Source: Coriobacteriia bacterium
GTDB taxonomy: Bacteria > Actinomycetota > Coriobacteriia > Coriobacteriales > UBA8131
NCBI GenBank assembly: GCA_009781535.1
Contig: WQXX01000005.1
Coordinates: forward strand, 1-22,938
Direction of reading: 5' to 3'
Length of the DNA: 22,938 nucleotides
Position 1 is the stretch's first letter. Every line of letters starts with the position of its first letter. A program made the translations under genes and the position numbers. Of the stretch, positions 8,684-16,961 are shown piece after piece. Under the pieces are notes generated by a model. It worked only from the letters and a program-made list of their open reading frames with translations. It had not been told where the DNA came from and did not search any database.

Positions 8684-8944
8684 ATGACAGAAGAACGCAA
8701 TCGCCGTAAGGTACGTCAGGGTGTCGTCGTCTCCGCGAAGGGCGACAAGACCTGCGTCGTTGAGATCAAGGCGCGTAAGCCGCACAAGATCTACGGCAAA
8801 ATGATGACGCGGACCAAGAAATTCCACGCGCATGACGAGCTGAACTCCGCTGGTCTCGGCGACGTTGTGCAGATTATGGAGACCCGTCCTATCTCGAAGC
8901 TGAAACGTTGGAGACTTATCGAGATCATTGAGAAGGCAAGGTAG
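8684..8944 (+). CDS. rpsQ: 30S ribosomal protein S17
   Basis: S17 is a primary 16S rRNA-binding OB-fold protein of the 30S body. The 86 residues show the [16 protein letters not shown] barrel strand, the [18 protein letters not shown] segment and [19 protein letters not shown] at the C-terminus, all family-typical. ATG 8684 is preceded by a modest AGGA. The sequence is full length with nothing missing. Confidence 0.97.
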   Translation: MTEERNRRKVRQGVVVSAKGDKTCVVEIKARKPHKIYGKMMTRTKKFHAHDELNSAGLGDVVQIMETRPISKLKRWRLIEIIEKAR

Positions 8945-8954
8945 GAGGCTTAAG

Positions 8955-9323
8955 ATGATCCAGGTAGAGAGTATGCTGACAGTCGCTGATAACTCTGGTG
9001 CGCGTAAGGTTCAGTGCATCAAGGTTCTCGGTGGCTCAAAGCGCCGCTATGCAAGCCTCGGTGACGTCATCGTCTGTGCCGTGAAAGAGGCAACGCCTAA
9101 CGGGAACATCAAAAAGGGCGAGATCGTCAAGTGCGTCATCGTGCGTGTTAAGAAGGAAGTCCGTCGCAAGGATGGCAGCTACATCAAGTTCGATCAAAAC
9201 GCCGCGGTTGTCATCGATAACCAAGGTGGTCCCAAGGGTACCCGTATCTTTGGCCCCGTTGCCCGTGAGCTGCGTGACAAGCGTTACATGAAGATCGTCT
9301 CGCTTGCACCTGAGACGCTATAA
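8955..9323 (+). CDS. rplN: 50S ribosomal protein L14
   Basis: L14 forms part of the intersubunit bridge and binds the anti-association factor RsfS. I chose ATG 8955, giving [18 protein letters not shown] and 122 residues, the family-standard length. It has a perfect AGGAGG (8943-8948) 6 nt upstream. An in-frame ATG at 8928 lies inside rpsQ and would add nine atypical residues. The conserved [28 protein letters not shown] and [15 protein letters not shown] segments are intact. Confidence 0.97.
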   Translation: MIQVESMLTVADNSGARKVQCIKVLGGSKRRYASLGDVIVCAVKEATPNGNIKKGEIVKCVIVRVKKEVRRKDGSYIKFDQNAAVVIDNQGGPKGTRIFGPVARELRDKRYMKIVSLAPETL

Positions 9324-9343
9324 ACGCTATAAGGAGTACGTTA

Positions 9344-9667
9344 ATGTCTAACAACAAGATGAGAATCAAGAAAGGCGACGCCGTCGAAATCATCAGCGGT
9401 AAGGATAAGGGCGTAAAAAGTGTTGTCATGCGCGCCATCCCTGAAAGCCGCCGCGTGATCGTCGAGAAAGTCGCCATTGCAAAAAAGGCACGCCGCCCAA
9501 CGCGTGATAACCCGCAAGGGGGCATCATGTCCATCGAGCGTCCCGTGCATGTCTCAACAGTCATGCTCATTTGCCCGAAATGCAACAAGGCTACGCGCGT
9601 GAGCATGAAAGTCGATGGCAAGGAGAAAGTCCGCATATGCAAGAAGTGCGGTAAGGAGATTGATTAG
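9344..9667 (+). CDS. rplX: 50S ribosomal protein L24, zinc-ribbon (C+) form
   Basis: L24 initiates assembly of the 50S subunit. The 107 residues carry a KOW motif ([14 protein letters not shown], about residues 10-23) and two Cys pairs, ICPKCN and ICKKCG, near the C-terminus. The paired cysteines suggest a zinc-binding variant, in keeping with the zinc-type S14 two genes downstream. ATG 9344 follows AAGGAG (9331-9336). The coding end overlaps nothing; rplE begins 2 nt later. Confidence 0.96.
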   Translation: MSNNKMRIKKGDAVEIISGKDKGVKSVVMRAIPESRRVIVEKVAIAKKARRPTRDNPQGGIMSIERPVHVSTVMLICPKCNKATRVSMKVDGKEKVRICKKCGKEID

Positions 9668-9668
9668 T

Positions 9669-10214
9669 ATGACAGCGCGACTCAAAGAGAAGTACACAAC
9701 CGAGATCGTCTTAAAACTCAAGGAGCAGCTGAACATCGCCAACGTCAACGAGGTTCCCAGGCTGGAAAAGATCGTCGTGAACATGGGCGTCGGTGGCGCG
9801 GCACAGGATAAGAAACTCCTGGAAGCGGCTATTTCTGACATGCGCCTCATCACTGGGCAACAGCCAAAGGTCTGCCGCGCCAAGAAATCCATCGCTGCCT
9901 TCAAGGTGCGTACCGGCATGCCTGTCGGTTGCAAGGTGACTTTACGTGGCGAGCGGATGTGGGAGTTTTTGGATCGTTTGCTCTCGATGGCGATCCCGAG
10001 GATCCGCGACTTTCGTGGCATTCCAACAGATAGCTTCGATGGGCGTGGGAATTATTCAATGGGTGTGACAGAGCAGCTTATCTTCACCGAGATTGATTAT
10101 GACAAGGTCGATCGTACACGTGGCATGGACATCACCTTTGTCACGACAGCAAAAACTGACGCGGATGCAAGAGCATTATTCGATGCGCTTGGTTTCCCGT
10201 TTAAGAGGGCATAG
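9669..10214 (+). CDS. rplE: 50S ribosomal protein L5
   Basis: L5 binds 5S rRNA and contacts P-site tRNA and the small subunit head. I chose ATG 9669 ([14 protein letters not shown], 181 residues), which matches family length and has TAAGGAG (9652-9658) 10 nt upstream. An in-frame ATG at 9615 lies within rplX and adds an 18-residue extension foreign to L5. Conserved segments are [34 protein letters not shown] and [18 protein letters not shown]. Confidence 0.97.
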   Translation: MTARLKEKYTTEIVLKLKEQLNIANVNEVPRLEKIVVNMGVGGAAQDKKLLEAAISDMRLITGQQPKVCRAKKSIAAFKVRTGMPVGCKVTLRGERMWEFLDRLLSMAIPRIRDFRGIPTDSFDGRGNYSMGVTEQLIFTEIDYDKVDRTRGMDITFVTTAKTDADARALFDALGFPFKRA

Positions 10215-10223
10215 GAGAGAGTA

Positions 10224-10409
10224 ATGGCAAAAAAATCGATGATTGCCAAGGCGAAGCGTGAACCGAAGTTCTCAACACGCGAGCACAACCGCTGCATACG
10301 GTGCGGACGCCCCAGAGCGTTTTATCGTAAGTTCGGCCTGTGTCGCGTGTGTCTGAGGGAAATGGCCAGCCGCGGTGAACTGCCCGGCGTCAAGAAAGCA
10401 AGCTGGTAG
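10224..10409 (+). CDS. rpsN: 30S ribosomal protein S14, type Z
   Basis: This is the short zinc-binding form of S14: 61 residues with [20 protein letters not shown], a four-cysteine zinc site, and the [18 protein letters not shown] ending. S14 sits in the 30S head near the decoding site. Many actinobacteria also carry a zinc-free S14 paralogue elsewhere for zinc starvation; none is in this window. ATG 10224 follows AGGAGAG. Confidence 0.98.
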   Translation: MAKKSMIAKAKREPKFSTREHNRCIRCGRPRAFYRKFGLCRVCLREMASRGELPGVKKASW

Positions 10410-10517
10410 GCAGCGGTTTTTTCGACGTACGGGAGGCTATCAGGCAAGGCGCCTTCATCATGGGTGAAAACGAACCAGCCTGCGAGCTCATCTCAAACAA
10501 GGAACAAAGGAGTAACA
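10410..10517 (+). other. rpsN-rpsH spacer, possible regulatory region
   Basis: This 108-bp gap is unusual between S14 and S8. A short GCTG-GTAGG-CAGC stem spanning the rpsN stop is followed by GGTTTTTT. AGGCT and AGCCT arms further on enclose the palindrome AAGGCGCCTT. In E. coli, S8 represses translation of its operon by binding an mRNA structure; a similar role here is conjecture. The end holds AAAGGAG (10506-10512), the rpsH ribosome binding site. An in-frame ATG at 10464 is rejected as the rpsH start. Confidence 0.35.
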
Positions 10518-10916
10518 ATGTCTATGACAGACCCTATTGCGGATATGCTCACCCGGGTGCGCAATGCGAACTCCGCAAACAAGGACACCGTCTCGATGCC
10601 AACAAGCAAGAAGCTTGTCGAGATCGCCCGAATCCTTAAGGAGGAGGGATATATCGTTGACTATGATGTGATTCCCGACGAGCCAGTCGGCACGTTGACG
10701 ATCACTTTGAAATACGGTGCCAAGAAGGAAAAGACCATCCGTGGCCTCAAGCGCATCTCTAAACCCGGCCTGCGTGTGTATGCCGGCAAGGACGATCTGC
10801 CGCGTGTGCTCGGCGGGCTTGGCACTGCTGTTATATCCACGTCGAATGGCGTGATGACCGACCGCGATGCCCGCAAGGCTGGCATTGGCGGCGAAGTCAT
10901 CGCGTACATCTGGTAA
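10518..10916 (+). CDS. rpsH: 30S ribosomal protein S8
   Basis: S8 is a primary 16S rRNA-binding protein of the 30S platform. The start ATG 10518 ([17 protein letters not shown]) gives 132 residues and lies 5 nt after AAAGGAG; the second Met two codons on would also fit the family. The C-terminal RNA-binding [20 protein letters not shown] is the diagnostic segment. The upstream in-frame ATG 10464 would add 18 non-homologous residues. Confidence 0.97.
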   Translation: MSMTDPIADMLTRVRNANSANKDTVSMPTSKKLVEIARILKEEGYIVDYDVIPDEPVGTLTITLKYGAKKEKTIRGLKRISKPGLRVYAGKDDLPRVLGGLGTAVISTSNGVMTDRDARKAGIGGEVIAYIW

Positions 10917-10937
10917 GACCGGGAGGAGAGGTAGAAG

Positions 10938-11477
10938 ATGTCACGTATTGGCAAACAACCCATTCCGGTTCCTGCCGGGGTGGATGTGGTTATTGACGGA
11001 CAAGCCGTTAAGGTCAAAGGCGCGAAAGGTGAGCTGGTTCACACCTTTTTGCCACAGGTGCGTATCAAGCAGGAGGGTGCTACCCTTTTTGTCGAGCGTA
11101 TCGATGATAGCCGTGAAGCACGCTCATTCCATGGGTTATCACGCACGCTGCTTTCAAACATGGTCACCGGCGTAAGCGCTGGTTTTTCGAAAAACCTCGA
11201 GATCATCGGCGTTGGGTATCGTGCAGCTCTCAAAGAGGGCAACTTGGAGATGCAGCTGGGATACTCCCATCCGGTTATCGTCAAGGCGCCTGAGGGAATC
11301 AGCTTTGAGGTGCCGGCGCCTACGCAAATCATCGTGCGAGGGATCGACAAACAACAAGTTGGGCAAATCGCTGCAAACATCCGCAAATGGCGTAGTCCGG
11401 AGCCATATAAGGGCAAAGGCATACGGTATGCAGGCGAACGCGTCCGTCGCAAGCTTGGCAAAGCTGCGGGTAAATAG
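10938..11477 (+). CDS. rplF: 50S ribosomal protein L6
   Basis: L6 lies near the factor-binding site and sarcin-ricin loop. The 179 residues comprise the two repeated beta-sheet domains of the family. [17 protein letters not shown] marks the start and [19 protein letters not shown] the conserved C-terminal RNA-binding segment. ATG 10938 follows GGGAGGAGAGG. It is full length with standard order after S8. Confidence 0.98.
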   Translation: MSRIGKQPIPVPAGVDVVIDGQAVKVKGAKGELVHTFLPQVRIKQEGATLFVERIDDSREARSFHGLSRTLLSNMVTGVSAGFSKNLEIIGVGYRAALKEGNLEMQLGYSHPVIVKAPEGISFEVPAPTQIIVRGIDKQQVGQIAANIRKWRSPEPYKGKGIRYAGERVRRKLGKAAGK

Positions 11478-11496
11478 GGCATGAAGGAGCATACTC

Positions 11497-11865
11497 ATGA
11501 ATAAACTCAAAGATAAAGCCAAAAGCCTCAAACGCCGTCAGACGCGTGTTCGAGGTAAGATAAGCGGGACGCCTGACGTTCCTCGTCTGCGCGTCACGCG
11601 CTCGAATGCGAATATCTATGCTCAGCTCATCGATGATGTGGCCGGTCGCACGCTCGTCTCGGCGTCTTCGCTTGACCCTGAGTTCAAGAAGTCCGGCAAG
11701 AGCGGCGCGACGATTGAAGGCGCTACGGTTGTCGGGGAGCTTGTAGGAAAACGCGCACTGGATGCCAATATCGACAAGGTCGTATTCGATCGCGGAGGGC
11801 ATCTCTATCATGGTCGTATCAAGGCGTTGGCCGACGGTGCACGTAGCGCCGGCGTGATATTCTAG
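11497..11865 (+). CDS. rplR: 50S ribosomal protein L18
   Basis: L18 binds 5S rRNA together with L5. The 122 residues include the basic N-terminus [35 protein letters not shown], and the end region [20 protein letters not shown] that is conserved in the family. ATG 11497 follows AAGGAG (11484-11489). Nothing unusual was seen. Confidence 0.97.
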   Translation: MNKLKDKAKSLKRRQTRVRGKISGTPDVPRLRVTRSNANIYAQLIDDVAGRTLVSASSLDPEFKKSGKSGATIEGATVVGELVGKRALDANIDKVVFDRGGHLYHGRIKALADGARSAGVIF

Positions 11866-11880
11866 GAAGGTGGATGGTAG

Positions 11881-12393
11881 ATGCCAAGGATCAAAGCACC
11901 GGTTCCTGAGCTGCAGGAGCGAGTCGTGTACATCAACCGTGTCTCCAAGGTCGTCAAGGGCGGTCGTCGTTTTGCGCTGACCGCGCTCGTGGTTGTAGGA
12001 GATGGAGCGGGGCACGTCGGCGTAGGTATGGGTAAGAGCGCTGAGGTACCGATTGCTATTAAAAAGGGCGTCGAAGACGCCAAGAAGAACATGTTCGAAG
12101 TGCCGTTAACTGAAGCGGGCACACTGCCGCACGAGGCGCTCGGCGTCTTTGGGGCGGGCAAAGTGCTGCTGCGTCCGGCAACGCCAGGTACTGGCGTTAT
12201 CGCGGGCGGTCCAGTCCGTGCATTGATGGAACTTGCAGGCGTTAAAGACGTGCTCTCGAAGTCACTTGGCACCAACAACGCGATGAATATCGTCAAGGCT
12301 GCTGCTGAGGGCTTAAAGAGCCTTTCGAGCCCTAACGATGTTGCTCGCCGCCGTGATCTCAGCGTTGCCAAGATCTACGGCTGGAAGGAGTAA
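11881..12393 (+). CDS. rpsE: 30S ribosomal protein S5
   Basis: S5 is at the mRNA entry and affects accuracy and 30S assembly. The 170 residues show the double-stranded RNA-binding-like N-terminal domain ([19 protein letters not shown]), [14 protein letters not shown], and [20 protein letters not shown] with GTNNAMN in the C-terminal domain. The spectinomycin-related loop around VVKGGRRF appears intact. ATG 11881 has a GAAGGTGG-type ribosome binding site. Confidence 0.98.
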   Translation: MPRIKAPVPELQERVVYINRVSKVVKGGRRFALTALVVVGDGAGHVGVGMGKSAEVPIAIKKGVEDAKKNMFEVPLTEAGTLPHEALGVFGAGKVLLRPATPGTGVIAGGPVRALMELAGVKDVLSKSLGTNNAMNIVKAAAEGLKSLSSPNDVARRRDLSVAKIYGWKE

Positions 12394-12397
12394 AGTC

Positions 12398-12607
12398 ATG
12401 CCAGTAAAAGAAACCAAGCAAGAAACTGTTAAAACGCTCAAGGTCACTCAGATCAGGAGCACGATCGGTTTTCCCGCCGACCAGATTAAGACTATCCGTG
12501 CGCTTGGTCTTGGTAGGATCAACAAATCAGTCGAGCAGGTTGATAACCCAGCCGTTCGAGGGATGATCTTTAAAGTCAAGCATCTTGTTAAAGTGGAGGA
12601 GATCTAA
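12398..12607 (+). CDS. rpmD: 50S ribosomal protein L30
   Basis: L30 is a small non-universal 50S protein. ATG 12398 ([21 protein letters not shown]) gives 69 residues and has AAGGAG (12385-12390) 7 nt upstream. An in-frame ATG at 12338 lies inside rpsE and is rejected. The core [23 protein letters not shown] and the [16 protein letters not shown] ending are diagnostic. The N-terminus is about ten residues longer than the shortest bacterial L30 proteins. Confidence 0.96.
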   Translation: MPVKETKQETVKTLKVTQIRSTIGFPADQIKTIRALGLGRINKSVEQVDNPAVRGMIFKVKHLVKVEEI

Positions 12608-13057
12608 ATGCAACTTCACGATCTAGCCCCGACTTCCGGATCCAAGAAGGACCGCAAGCGTGTTGGTCGTGGCCACGGTTCAGGCCATGGCAAGACAGCG
12701 ACCCGCGGTTACAATGGCCAGAAATCCCGTGCTGGTGGAGCTAAGGCCAACGGCTTTGAGGGCGGTCAGACTCCGCTTGCGCGCCGTCTGCCTAAGCTTC
12801 CCGGCTTTACCAACATCAACCGTGTCGATTTTGCACCTGTCAATGTGGGACGGCTCGAGTTTTCCTTTGACGATGGCGATATTGTCGACGCCCAAACCTT
12901 GGTTGATAAGGGTATAATAAAGAATACGCAAACACTCGTTAAGATCCTGGGCGACGGCTCTCTCACGAAAAGCCTGACAGTCAGGGTCGATAAGGTTTCG
13001 GCTACGGCGGCAGAGAAGATCATCTCTGCTGGAGGGAAGGTAGAAGCACCGTGCTAA
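12608..13057 (+). CDS. rplO: 50S ribosomal protein L15
   Basis: L15 is a late-assembly 50S protein. The 149 residues carry the glycine-rich N-terminal arm RVGRGHGSGHGKTATRGYNG and FEGGQTPLARRLPKLPGF, both family hallmarks. ATG 12608 follows immediately after the rpmD stop with one purine-rich stretch (GTGGAGGAG) as ribosome binding site. Its last 7 bp overlap the GTG start of secY, indicating translational coupling. Confidence 0.98.
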   Translation: MQLHDLAPTSGSKKDRKRVGRGHGSGHGKTATRGYNGQKSRAGGAKANGFEGGQTPLARRLPKLPGFTNINRVDFAPVNVGRLEFSFDDGDIVDAQTLVDKGIIKNTQTLVKILGDGSLTKSLTVRVDKVSATAAEKIISAGGKVEAPC

Positions 13058-14319
13058 GTGCTCTTATCAATGCGTTCCGTGTTGCTGATCTTCGCAAGAA
13101 GATTCTTTTCACCCTTGCTATCATCGCCTTATACCGCTTGGGATCCTATGTTCCTGTGCCTGGCGTTGATGCTGCTGCCCTCGGTGCGGCTTTTGCAAAT
13201 GCCCAGGGCGACAATCCTGCGCTGTTGATGCTCAATCTCTTTTCGGGCAACGCGCTTTCCAAGTTCTCGGTATTCTCGCTCGGTATCATGCCGTACATCA
13301 CGGCGTCGATCATCATGCAGCTTATGCAGGGCGTCATCCCTTCATTGCAGCGTATGGCGAAAGAAGGGGAGAGCGGACGGAAGCGCATCACGCAGATTAC
13401 AAGGTATCTGTGCCTCGTGCTCGGCGTCATCAACGGTATCGGGTACCTGTTCCTGTTCCAGAACCAGTACGGCATGACCTTCAGCCCTGCGATGCCGGTC
13501 TTTGTCACGAGTTGCATTATCGTTCTTACTCTTGTGGCAGGCGTCGGCTTTATCATGTGGATGGGCGAGCTCATCACCCAGCGTGGTGTGGGCAATGGTA
13601 TGTCGCTGATCATCTTCGCGAACATCATCGCTGGTTTCCCGAACGTCATCGCCCAGTCCTGGCAGCAGAACATCGGCCTTACCGCCCTCATCTTCATTGT
13701 GGTGCTGCTGGTGATTCCCGGCATCGTGCTGGTCGAACGAGCCCAGCGACGAATACCGGTTAACTACGCAAAACGTATCCAGGGGCGTCGCGTCATGGGT
13801 GGGCAGTCGACCTACATCCCGCTTAAGGTCAATGGCGCCGGCGTTATCCCCATCATCTTTGCAAGCTCGCTATTGTACTTCCCGGCGCAGCTTGCGGTAT
13901 TCTTTAACGTCGGGTGGCTCACATCGGCCTCGAACGCGTTGGCGTCAGGCCCTGTCAACTGGGTGCTTAACTTTACACTTATCGTCTTTTTCTGCTTCTT
14001 CTATACATCGATGGTCTTTAATCCTGAGGATACCGGCGACAACCTACGCAAGCAGGGCGGGTTTATCCCCGGTGTGCGGCCTGGTACCGCAACGGTTCAG
14101 TACATTAAAAACGTACTCAACCGCATCACGCTGCCTGGTGGTATCTATATTGCTCTCATCGCTGTTGTTCCGAGCATCCTGTTCATGTTCACAGGCGACA
14201 GGCTGATTCAGACCTTTGGCGGAACGTCAATCCTTATTATGGTCGGCGTTGCCCTCGATACGATGAGCAAGATAGAAAGCCAACTCAAGCAGCATCATTA
14301 CGACGGCTTCTTCAAGTAA
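13051..14319 (+). CDS. secY: Protein translocase subunit SecY
   Basis: SecY is the pore of the general secretion channel in the cytoplasmic membrane. The 422 residues contain about ten hydrophobic helices. The first follows RKKILFTLAIIALYRLGSYVPVPG, and EGESGRKRITQITRYL, ITQRGVGNGMSLIIF and PGVRPGTATVQYI are conserved loop regions. The start is GTG 13051, overlapping the rplO stop, with GGAGGGAAGG (13031-13040) 10 nt upstream. The length is normal and no helix appears missing. It would normally be followed closely by adk, but here a 155-bp spacer intervenes. Confidence 0.98.
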   Translation: MLSALINAFRVADLRKKILFTLAIIALYRLGSYVPVPGVDAAALGAAFANAQGDNPALLMLNLFSGNALSKFSVFSLGIMPYITASIIMQLMQGVIPSLQRMAKEGESGRKRITQITRYLCLVLGVINGIGYLFLFQNQYGMTFSPAMPVFVTSCIIVLTLVAGVGFIMWMGELITQRGVGNGMSLIIFANIIAGFPNVIAQSWQQNIGLTALIFIVVLLVIPGIVLVERAQRRIPVNYAKRIQGRRVMGGQSTYIPLKVNGAGVIPIIFASSLLYFPAQLAVFFNVGWLTSASNALASGPVNWVLNFTLIVFFCFFYTSMVFNPEDTGDNLRKQGGFIPGVRPGTATVQYIKNVLNRITLPGGIYIALIAVVPSILFMFTGDRLIQTFGGTSILIMVGVALDTMSKIESQLKQHHYDGFFK

Positions 14320-14326
14320 CATCCCA

Positions 14327-14377
14327 CTCGCCCCGGATCCTGAAATGGAATTGAATCCAGAATCGTCCCGGGGCGAG
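14327..14377 (+). repeat. Perfect 10-bp inverted repeat after secY
   Basis: CTCGCCCCGG (14327-14336) and CCGGGGCGAG (14368-14377) are perfect complements around a 31-nt loop, which contains a small TGGA-ATTGAA-TCCA hairpin. No T tract follows, so it is not a classical intrinsic terminator, although a G+C stem of this size directly after a stop codon could attenuate transcription. It could also be a mobile palindromic element. Confidence 0.5.
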
Positions 14378-14402
14378 CTGGAGAGTTATTGAATTGCATG
14401 AC

Positions 14403-14440
14403 GTGTCAAACAGAACTCCGTGTGTCAGACAGAACTTCGG
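14403..14440 (+). repeat. 19-bp tandem duplication upstream of adk
   Basis: Two adjacent 19-bp units, GTGTCAAACAGAACTCCGT (14403-14421) and GTGTCAGACAGAACTTCGG (14422-14440), match at 16 of 19 positions. They lie 34 bp before the adk start codon. They may be paired protein-binding sites or simply a slippage duplication. Confidence 0.55.
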
Positions 14441-14474
14441 AAACCGTAATCGGCCTCTTACAGAAAGGATTAAC

Positions 14475-15098
14475 ATGAACATAGTCCTCCTAGGTGCACC
14501 CGGCGCCGGCAAAGGCACCCAAGCCGCCAAACTCATCGCTGAATATGATATCGCCCATATCTCGACTGGGGATATCCTGCGTGCAGCAGTGAAAGCCCAG
14601 ACCGTACTTGGTCTTGAGGCTAAAACCTATATGGACAATGGCGAGCTTGTCCCTGATTCTGTGGTCATTGAACTGGTCAAGGAGCGCCTGCAGGAAAAAG
14701 ACACCGAAAAGGGCTTTATCCTCGATGGTTTTCCTCGTACGGCCACCCAAGCGGTCGTATTGGATTCTGAGCTGATTGAGATGGGACGCGCTATCGACAA
14801 AACCATCGCCATCCTGGTTGATGCGGAGGTCATCGTCGAGCGTTTATCCTCGCGGCGCCTGTGCCGTGCCTGCGGTTATATCGGTAACGCTGCCGATGCC
14901 TGTTGCCCCACCTGCGGCGGCGAGATGTACCAGCGTGACGATGACAAGCCGGAGACGGTGCGCAACCGCCTCGATGTCTATGAGAAGTCGACCGCCCCAT
15001 TAATCGATTATTATCGTGGCGCCGAGTTGCTCTTTGAGGTCGATGGCGACCGTCCGGTCGATGAGGTCTTCGCCGACATCAAGCGCGCCCTGGCCTAG
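14475..15098 (+). CDS. adk: Adenylate kinase, zinc-LID form
   Basis: Adenylate kinase interconverts ATP + AMP and 2 ADP in the cytosol. The 207 residues begin MNIVLLGAPGAGKGTQAAK, with the P-loop at about residues 7-15. The NMP-binding ISTGDILRA and LDGFPRT segments follow. The LID has four cysteines (CRACGY and CCPTCGG), a zinc-binding LID as in many Gram-positive enzymes. I chose ATG 14475 with AGAAAGGA (14462-14469); an in-frame ATG at 14394 adds 27 residues that read through the tandem repeat and is not credible. Confidence 0.97.
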   Translation: MNIVLLGAPGAGKGTQAAKLIAEYDIAHISTGDILRAAVKAQTVLGLEAKTYMDNGELVPDSVVIELVKERLQEKDTEKGFILDGFPRTATQAVVLDSELIEMGRAIDKTIAILVDAEVIVERLSSRRLCRACGYIGNAADACCPTCGGEMYQRDDDKPETVRNRLDVYEKSTAPLIDYYRGAELLFEVDGDRPVDEVFADIKRALA

Positions 15099-15131
15099 TA
15101 CCTCTGCAATAGGCACATGCTTCAGGTTGTC

Positions 15132-15171
15132 GTCCTGAGCAAGCACCCGACAGGGTGCGCTGTCGAAGGAC
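15132..15171 (+). repeat. REP-like palindromic element between adk and map
   Basis: GCACCC-GACA-GGGTGC (15143-15158) forms a perfect 6-bp hairpin. It is flanked by AGC/GCT (15138-15140 and 15159-15161) and an outer GTCCT/AGGAC pair (15132-15136 and 15167-15171). The flanking words GTCCTGAGC and GTCGAAGGAC resemble a type of dispersed intergenic palindrome seen in many bacterial genomes. It fills much of the adk-map spacer. Confidence 0.55.
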
Positions 15172-15193
15172 CTAGTGGGAGAGCTGTTGGGTT

Positions 15194-15256
15194 GGTTGAG
15201 TTGTCGCCCAAAAAACTAATGTGTTGGCAATCGCTCGGTTGAGCTATCGGCCAAAG
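15194..15256 (+). repeat. Two imperfect 20-bp direct repeats before map
   Basis: GGTTGAGTTGTCGCCCAAAA (15194-15213) and GGTTGAGCTATCGGCCAAAG (15237-15256) are aligned direct repeats 43 bp apart. The 15-mer TTGAGTTGTCGCCCA of the first copy recurs exactly at 17643-17657, in another intergenic gap. The second copy ends in the map ribosome binding site. The function is unknown. Confidence 0.45.
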
Positions 15257-15269
15257 GGTGCAGCGCGCT

Positions 15270-16022
15270 ATGATTCACCTTAAAAGACCAGCTGATATCG
15301 AGGCCATGAAGGAGGCTGGGCGTGTAAGCGCCAAGGCTCTGCGAAAGACCGGCGAGTTGGTGCGCCCGGGCATCTCCACGTTAGAACTCGACCGTTTTGC
15401 CGAAAACCTCATACGTATGGAAGGCGGCATTCCCGCCTTTCTTGGTTATAACGGCTTTAAAGGCAGCATCTGTTCGTCGCTCAACGACCAGATCGTGCAC
15501 GGCATCCCTTCGCGCGACGTCATCTTAAAAGAGGGCGATATCCTCTCCATCGATACGGGCGCCATCGTGGGCGGATGGGTCGGCGACAACGCTGCGACCT
15601 TTGCGGTTGGCCATATCAGCAAGCAGGCCCAGCGTCTGCTTGAAGCGACTGAAGCAGCGATGTGGGCTGGTATCGAGGCAGCATGCCCCGGCGGTAATCT
15701 CGGTGACATCGGCTATGCAATCCAACACATCGTGGAAGGCGCCGGTTTTGGCGTGGTGCGCGAATACGTGGGGCATGGTATCGGCCATGCCATGCATGAG
15801 CCACCTAATGTTCCCAATTTTGGAAAACGCGGCAATGGTCTGAAACTTAAAGCCGGTCTTGTGCTGGCGATCGAGCCTATGGTCAATGCGGGTTCAGGGG
15901 CGACCCGTGGCCCTTATGATGACCGGTGGACCGTGTTCTCAGCGGATAACAGCCTCTCGGCTCATTTTGAGCGTACGGTAGCCATTACCGCCGACGGACC
16001 TTTGATCCTGACCAAAGAGTGA
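15270..16022 (+). CDS. map: Methionine aminopeptidase type I
   Basis: The enzyme removes the initiator Met from nascent proteins. Metal ligands are all recognisable: the two Asp in SIDTGAIVGGWVGDNAATF, His in GHGIGHAMHEPP, Glu in AIEPMVN and Glu in SAHFERTVAI. I chose ATG 15270 (MIHLKRPADIEAMKEAGRV, 250 residues) with AAAGGGTG (15253-15260) as ribosome binding site. A GTG at 15258 is in frame but overlaps that site. No N-terminal zinc-finger extension is present. infA, the usual next gene, does not follow. Confidence 0.96.
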   Translation: MIHLKRPADIEAMKEAGRVSAKALRKTGELVRPGISTLELDRFAENLIRMEGGIPAFLGYNGFKGSICSSLNDQIVHGIPSRDVILKEGDILSIDTGAIVGGWVGDNAATFAVGHISKQAQRLLEATEAAMWAGIEAACPGGNLGDIGYAIQHIVEGAGFGVVREYVGHGIGHAMHEPPNVPNFGKRGNGLKLKAGLVLAIEPMVNAGSGATRGPYDDRWTVFSADNSLSAHFERTVAITADGPLILTKE

Positions 16023-16023
16023 T

Positions 16024-16881
16024 ATGGGCGCCAAATCACACACCTTCACCTTCCTTGGAACAGGGGCTTCCAGTGGCGTTCCCAGCTACTATTGCGGTTG
16101 CGACGCCTGTGTAGAAGCGCTGACCAACCCTTTGGCAGCGCGAGGATGCGCCTGCGCGCTCGTCTCCGGCACTGAGAATACCCTTATCGACGCCTCTCCT
16201 GACCTGCGCACCCAACTGATGCGCGCAGGCGCAAAGGACGTCGCGCGGGTGCTGGTAACCCATGAGCACTTCGATCATATCGGTGGTATTCCGCAGCTGG
16301 AGTTCTATGTCAAACTGCGTCGCCTGGGATCCCTGCCAGCACAGGCGAGCCCGCGAGTTAGTGCCATCGATACGCAAGCTGCCGCAGGACCTCTGCCGGT
16401 GTATGCAAATTCTCGTGTCTGCGAAGCCATCGAGCAGCAATTCTCCTTTATGATGGATACCCTGGAGCTACATCCCATTGAGGTAGGGGAGAGTCTTACA
16501 TTCGATGGCGTGCGTTATACGCCGCTTCCTGCTGTGCATAATCCAGGGGCCTTCGGGTTTCTGCTTAAGACGGCTACGACAAGGCTTGCCTACTTTCCTG
16601 ACACGAGCGCACTTGACCCTGCAGTCATCGAGCAACTGGGCAAGCTGGATTACCTTGTCCTTGATGCAACCTACAACGTGCGAAACTGGATACCCCACGC
16701 GCACCTCTCAATCGATGAAGCCATCGTCTTGGCTCAACGGATCGATGCTCGTGAGACGTATCTCACCCATCTTTCCATGCATTACGACGAGCCCATCACA
16801 ACAGCACAGCTCGAAGATAAGCTCGCCTCTTATAGCGGCCGCATCCAAGCTGCCTATGATGGCTTAACCTTGGCGTTGTAG
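16024..16881 (+). CDS. Metallo-beta-lactamase-fold hydrolase, PhnP-like
   Basis: The 285 residues carry HEHFDH (residues 80-85, the HxHxDH dinuclear metal motif), a later His in AVHNPG, Asp in YFPDTS and a terminal His in LTHLSMHYDE. The N-terminus FLGTGASSGVPSYYCGCDAC has the Cys cluster (C24, C26, C29) that forms a structural zinc site in PhnP-type phosphodiesterases, which act on cyclic phosphate esters. No other phosphonate genes are nearby, so the true substrate is unknown and could be another phosphodiester. ATG 16024 lies 1 nt after the map stop, so it is probably cotranscribed with map. It ends convergent to the toxin-antitoxin pair. Confidence 0.8.
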   Translation: MGAKSHTFTFLGTGASSGVPSYYCGCDACVEALTNPLAARGCACALVSGTENTLIDASPDLRTQLMRAGAKDVARVLVTHEHFDHIGGIPQLEFYVKLRRLGSLPAQASPRVSAIDTQAAAGPLPVYANSRVCEAIEQQFSFMMDTLELHPIEVGESLTFDGVRYTPLPAVHNPGAFGFLLKTATTRLAYFPDTSALDPAVIEQLGKLDYLVLDATYNVRNWIPHAHLSIDEAIVLAQRIDARETYLTHLSMHYDEPITTAQLEDKLASYSGRIQAAYDGLTLAL

Positions 16882-16961
16882 GGCATTTACGCGGCGAAAA
16901 TTGTTTACTGCTCAGGTGACATAGACAGCTGACAAAGAAGTCCCTTATCAGCAGGTTGCGT

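Noticed and set aside
15258..15269. GTG 15258 as the start of map
   Set aside because: It overlaps the purine-rich AAAGGGTG that serves as ribosome binding site for the better ATG at 15270.
16882..16961. Terminator between the MBL-fold gene and the antitoxin gene
   Set aside because: Only 5-bp GCTGA/TCAGC arms with a long loop and no T tract were found; this is too weak to call.
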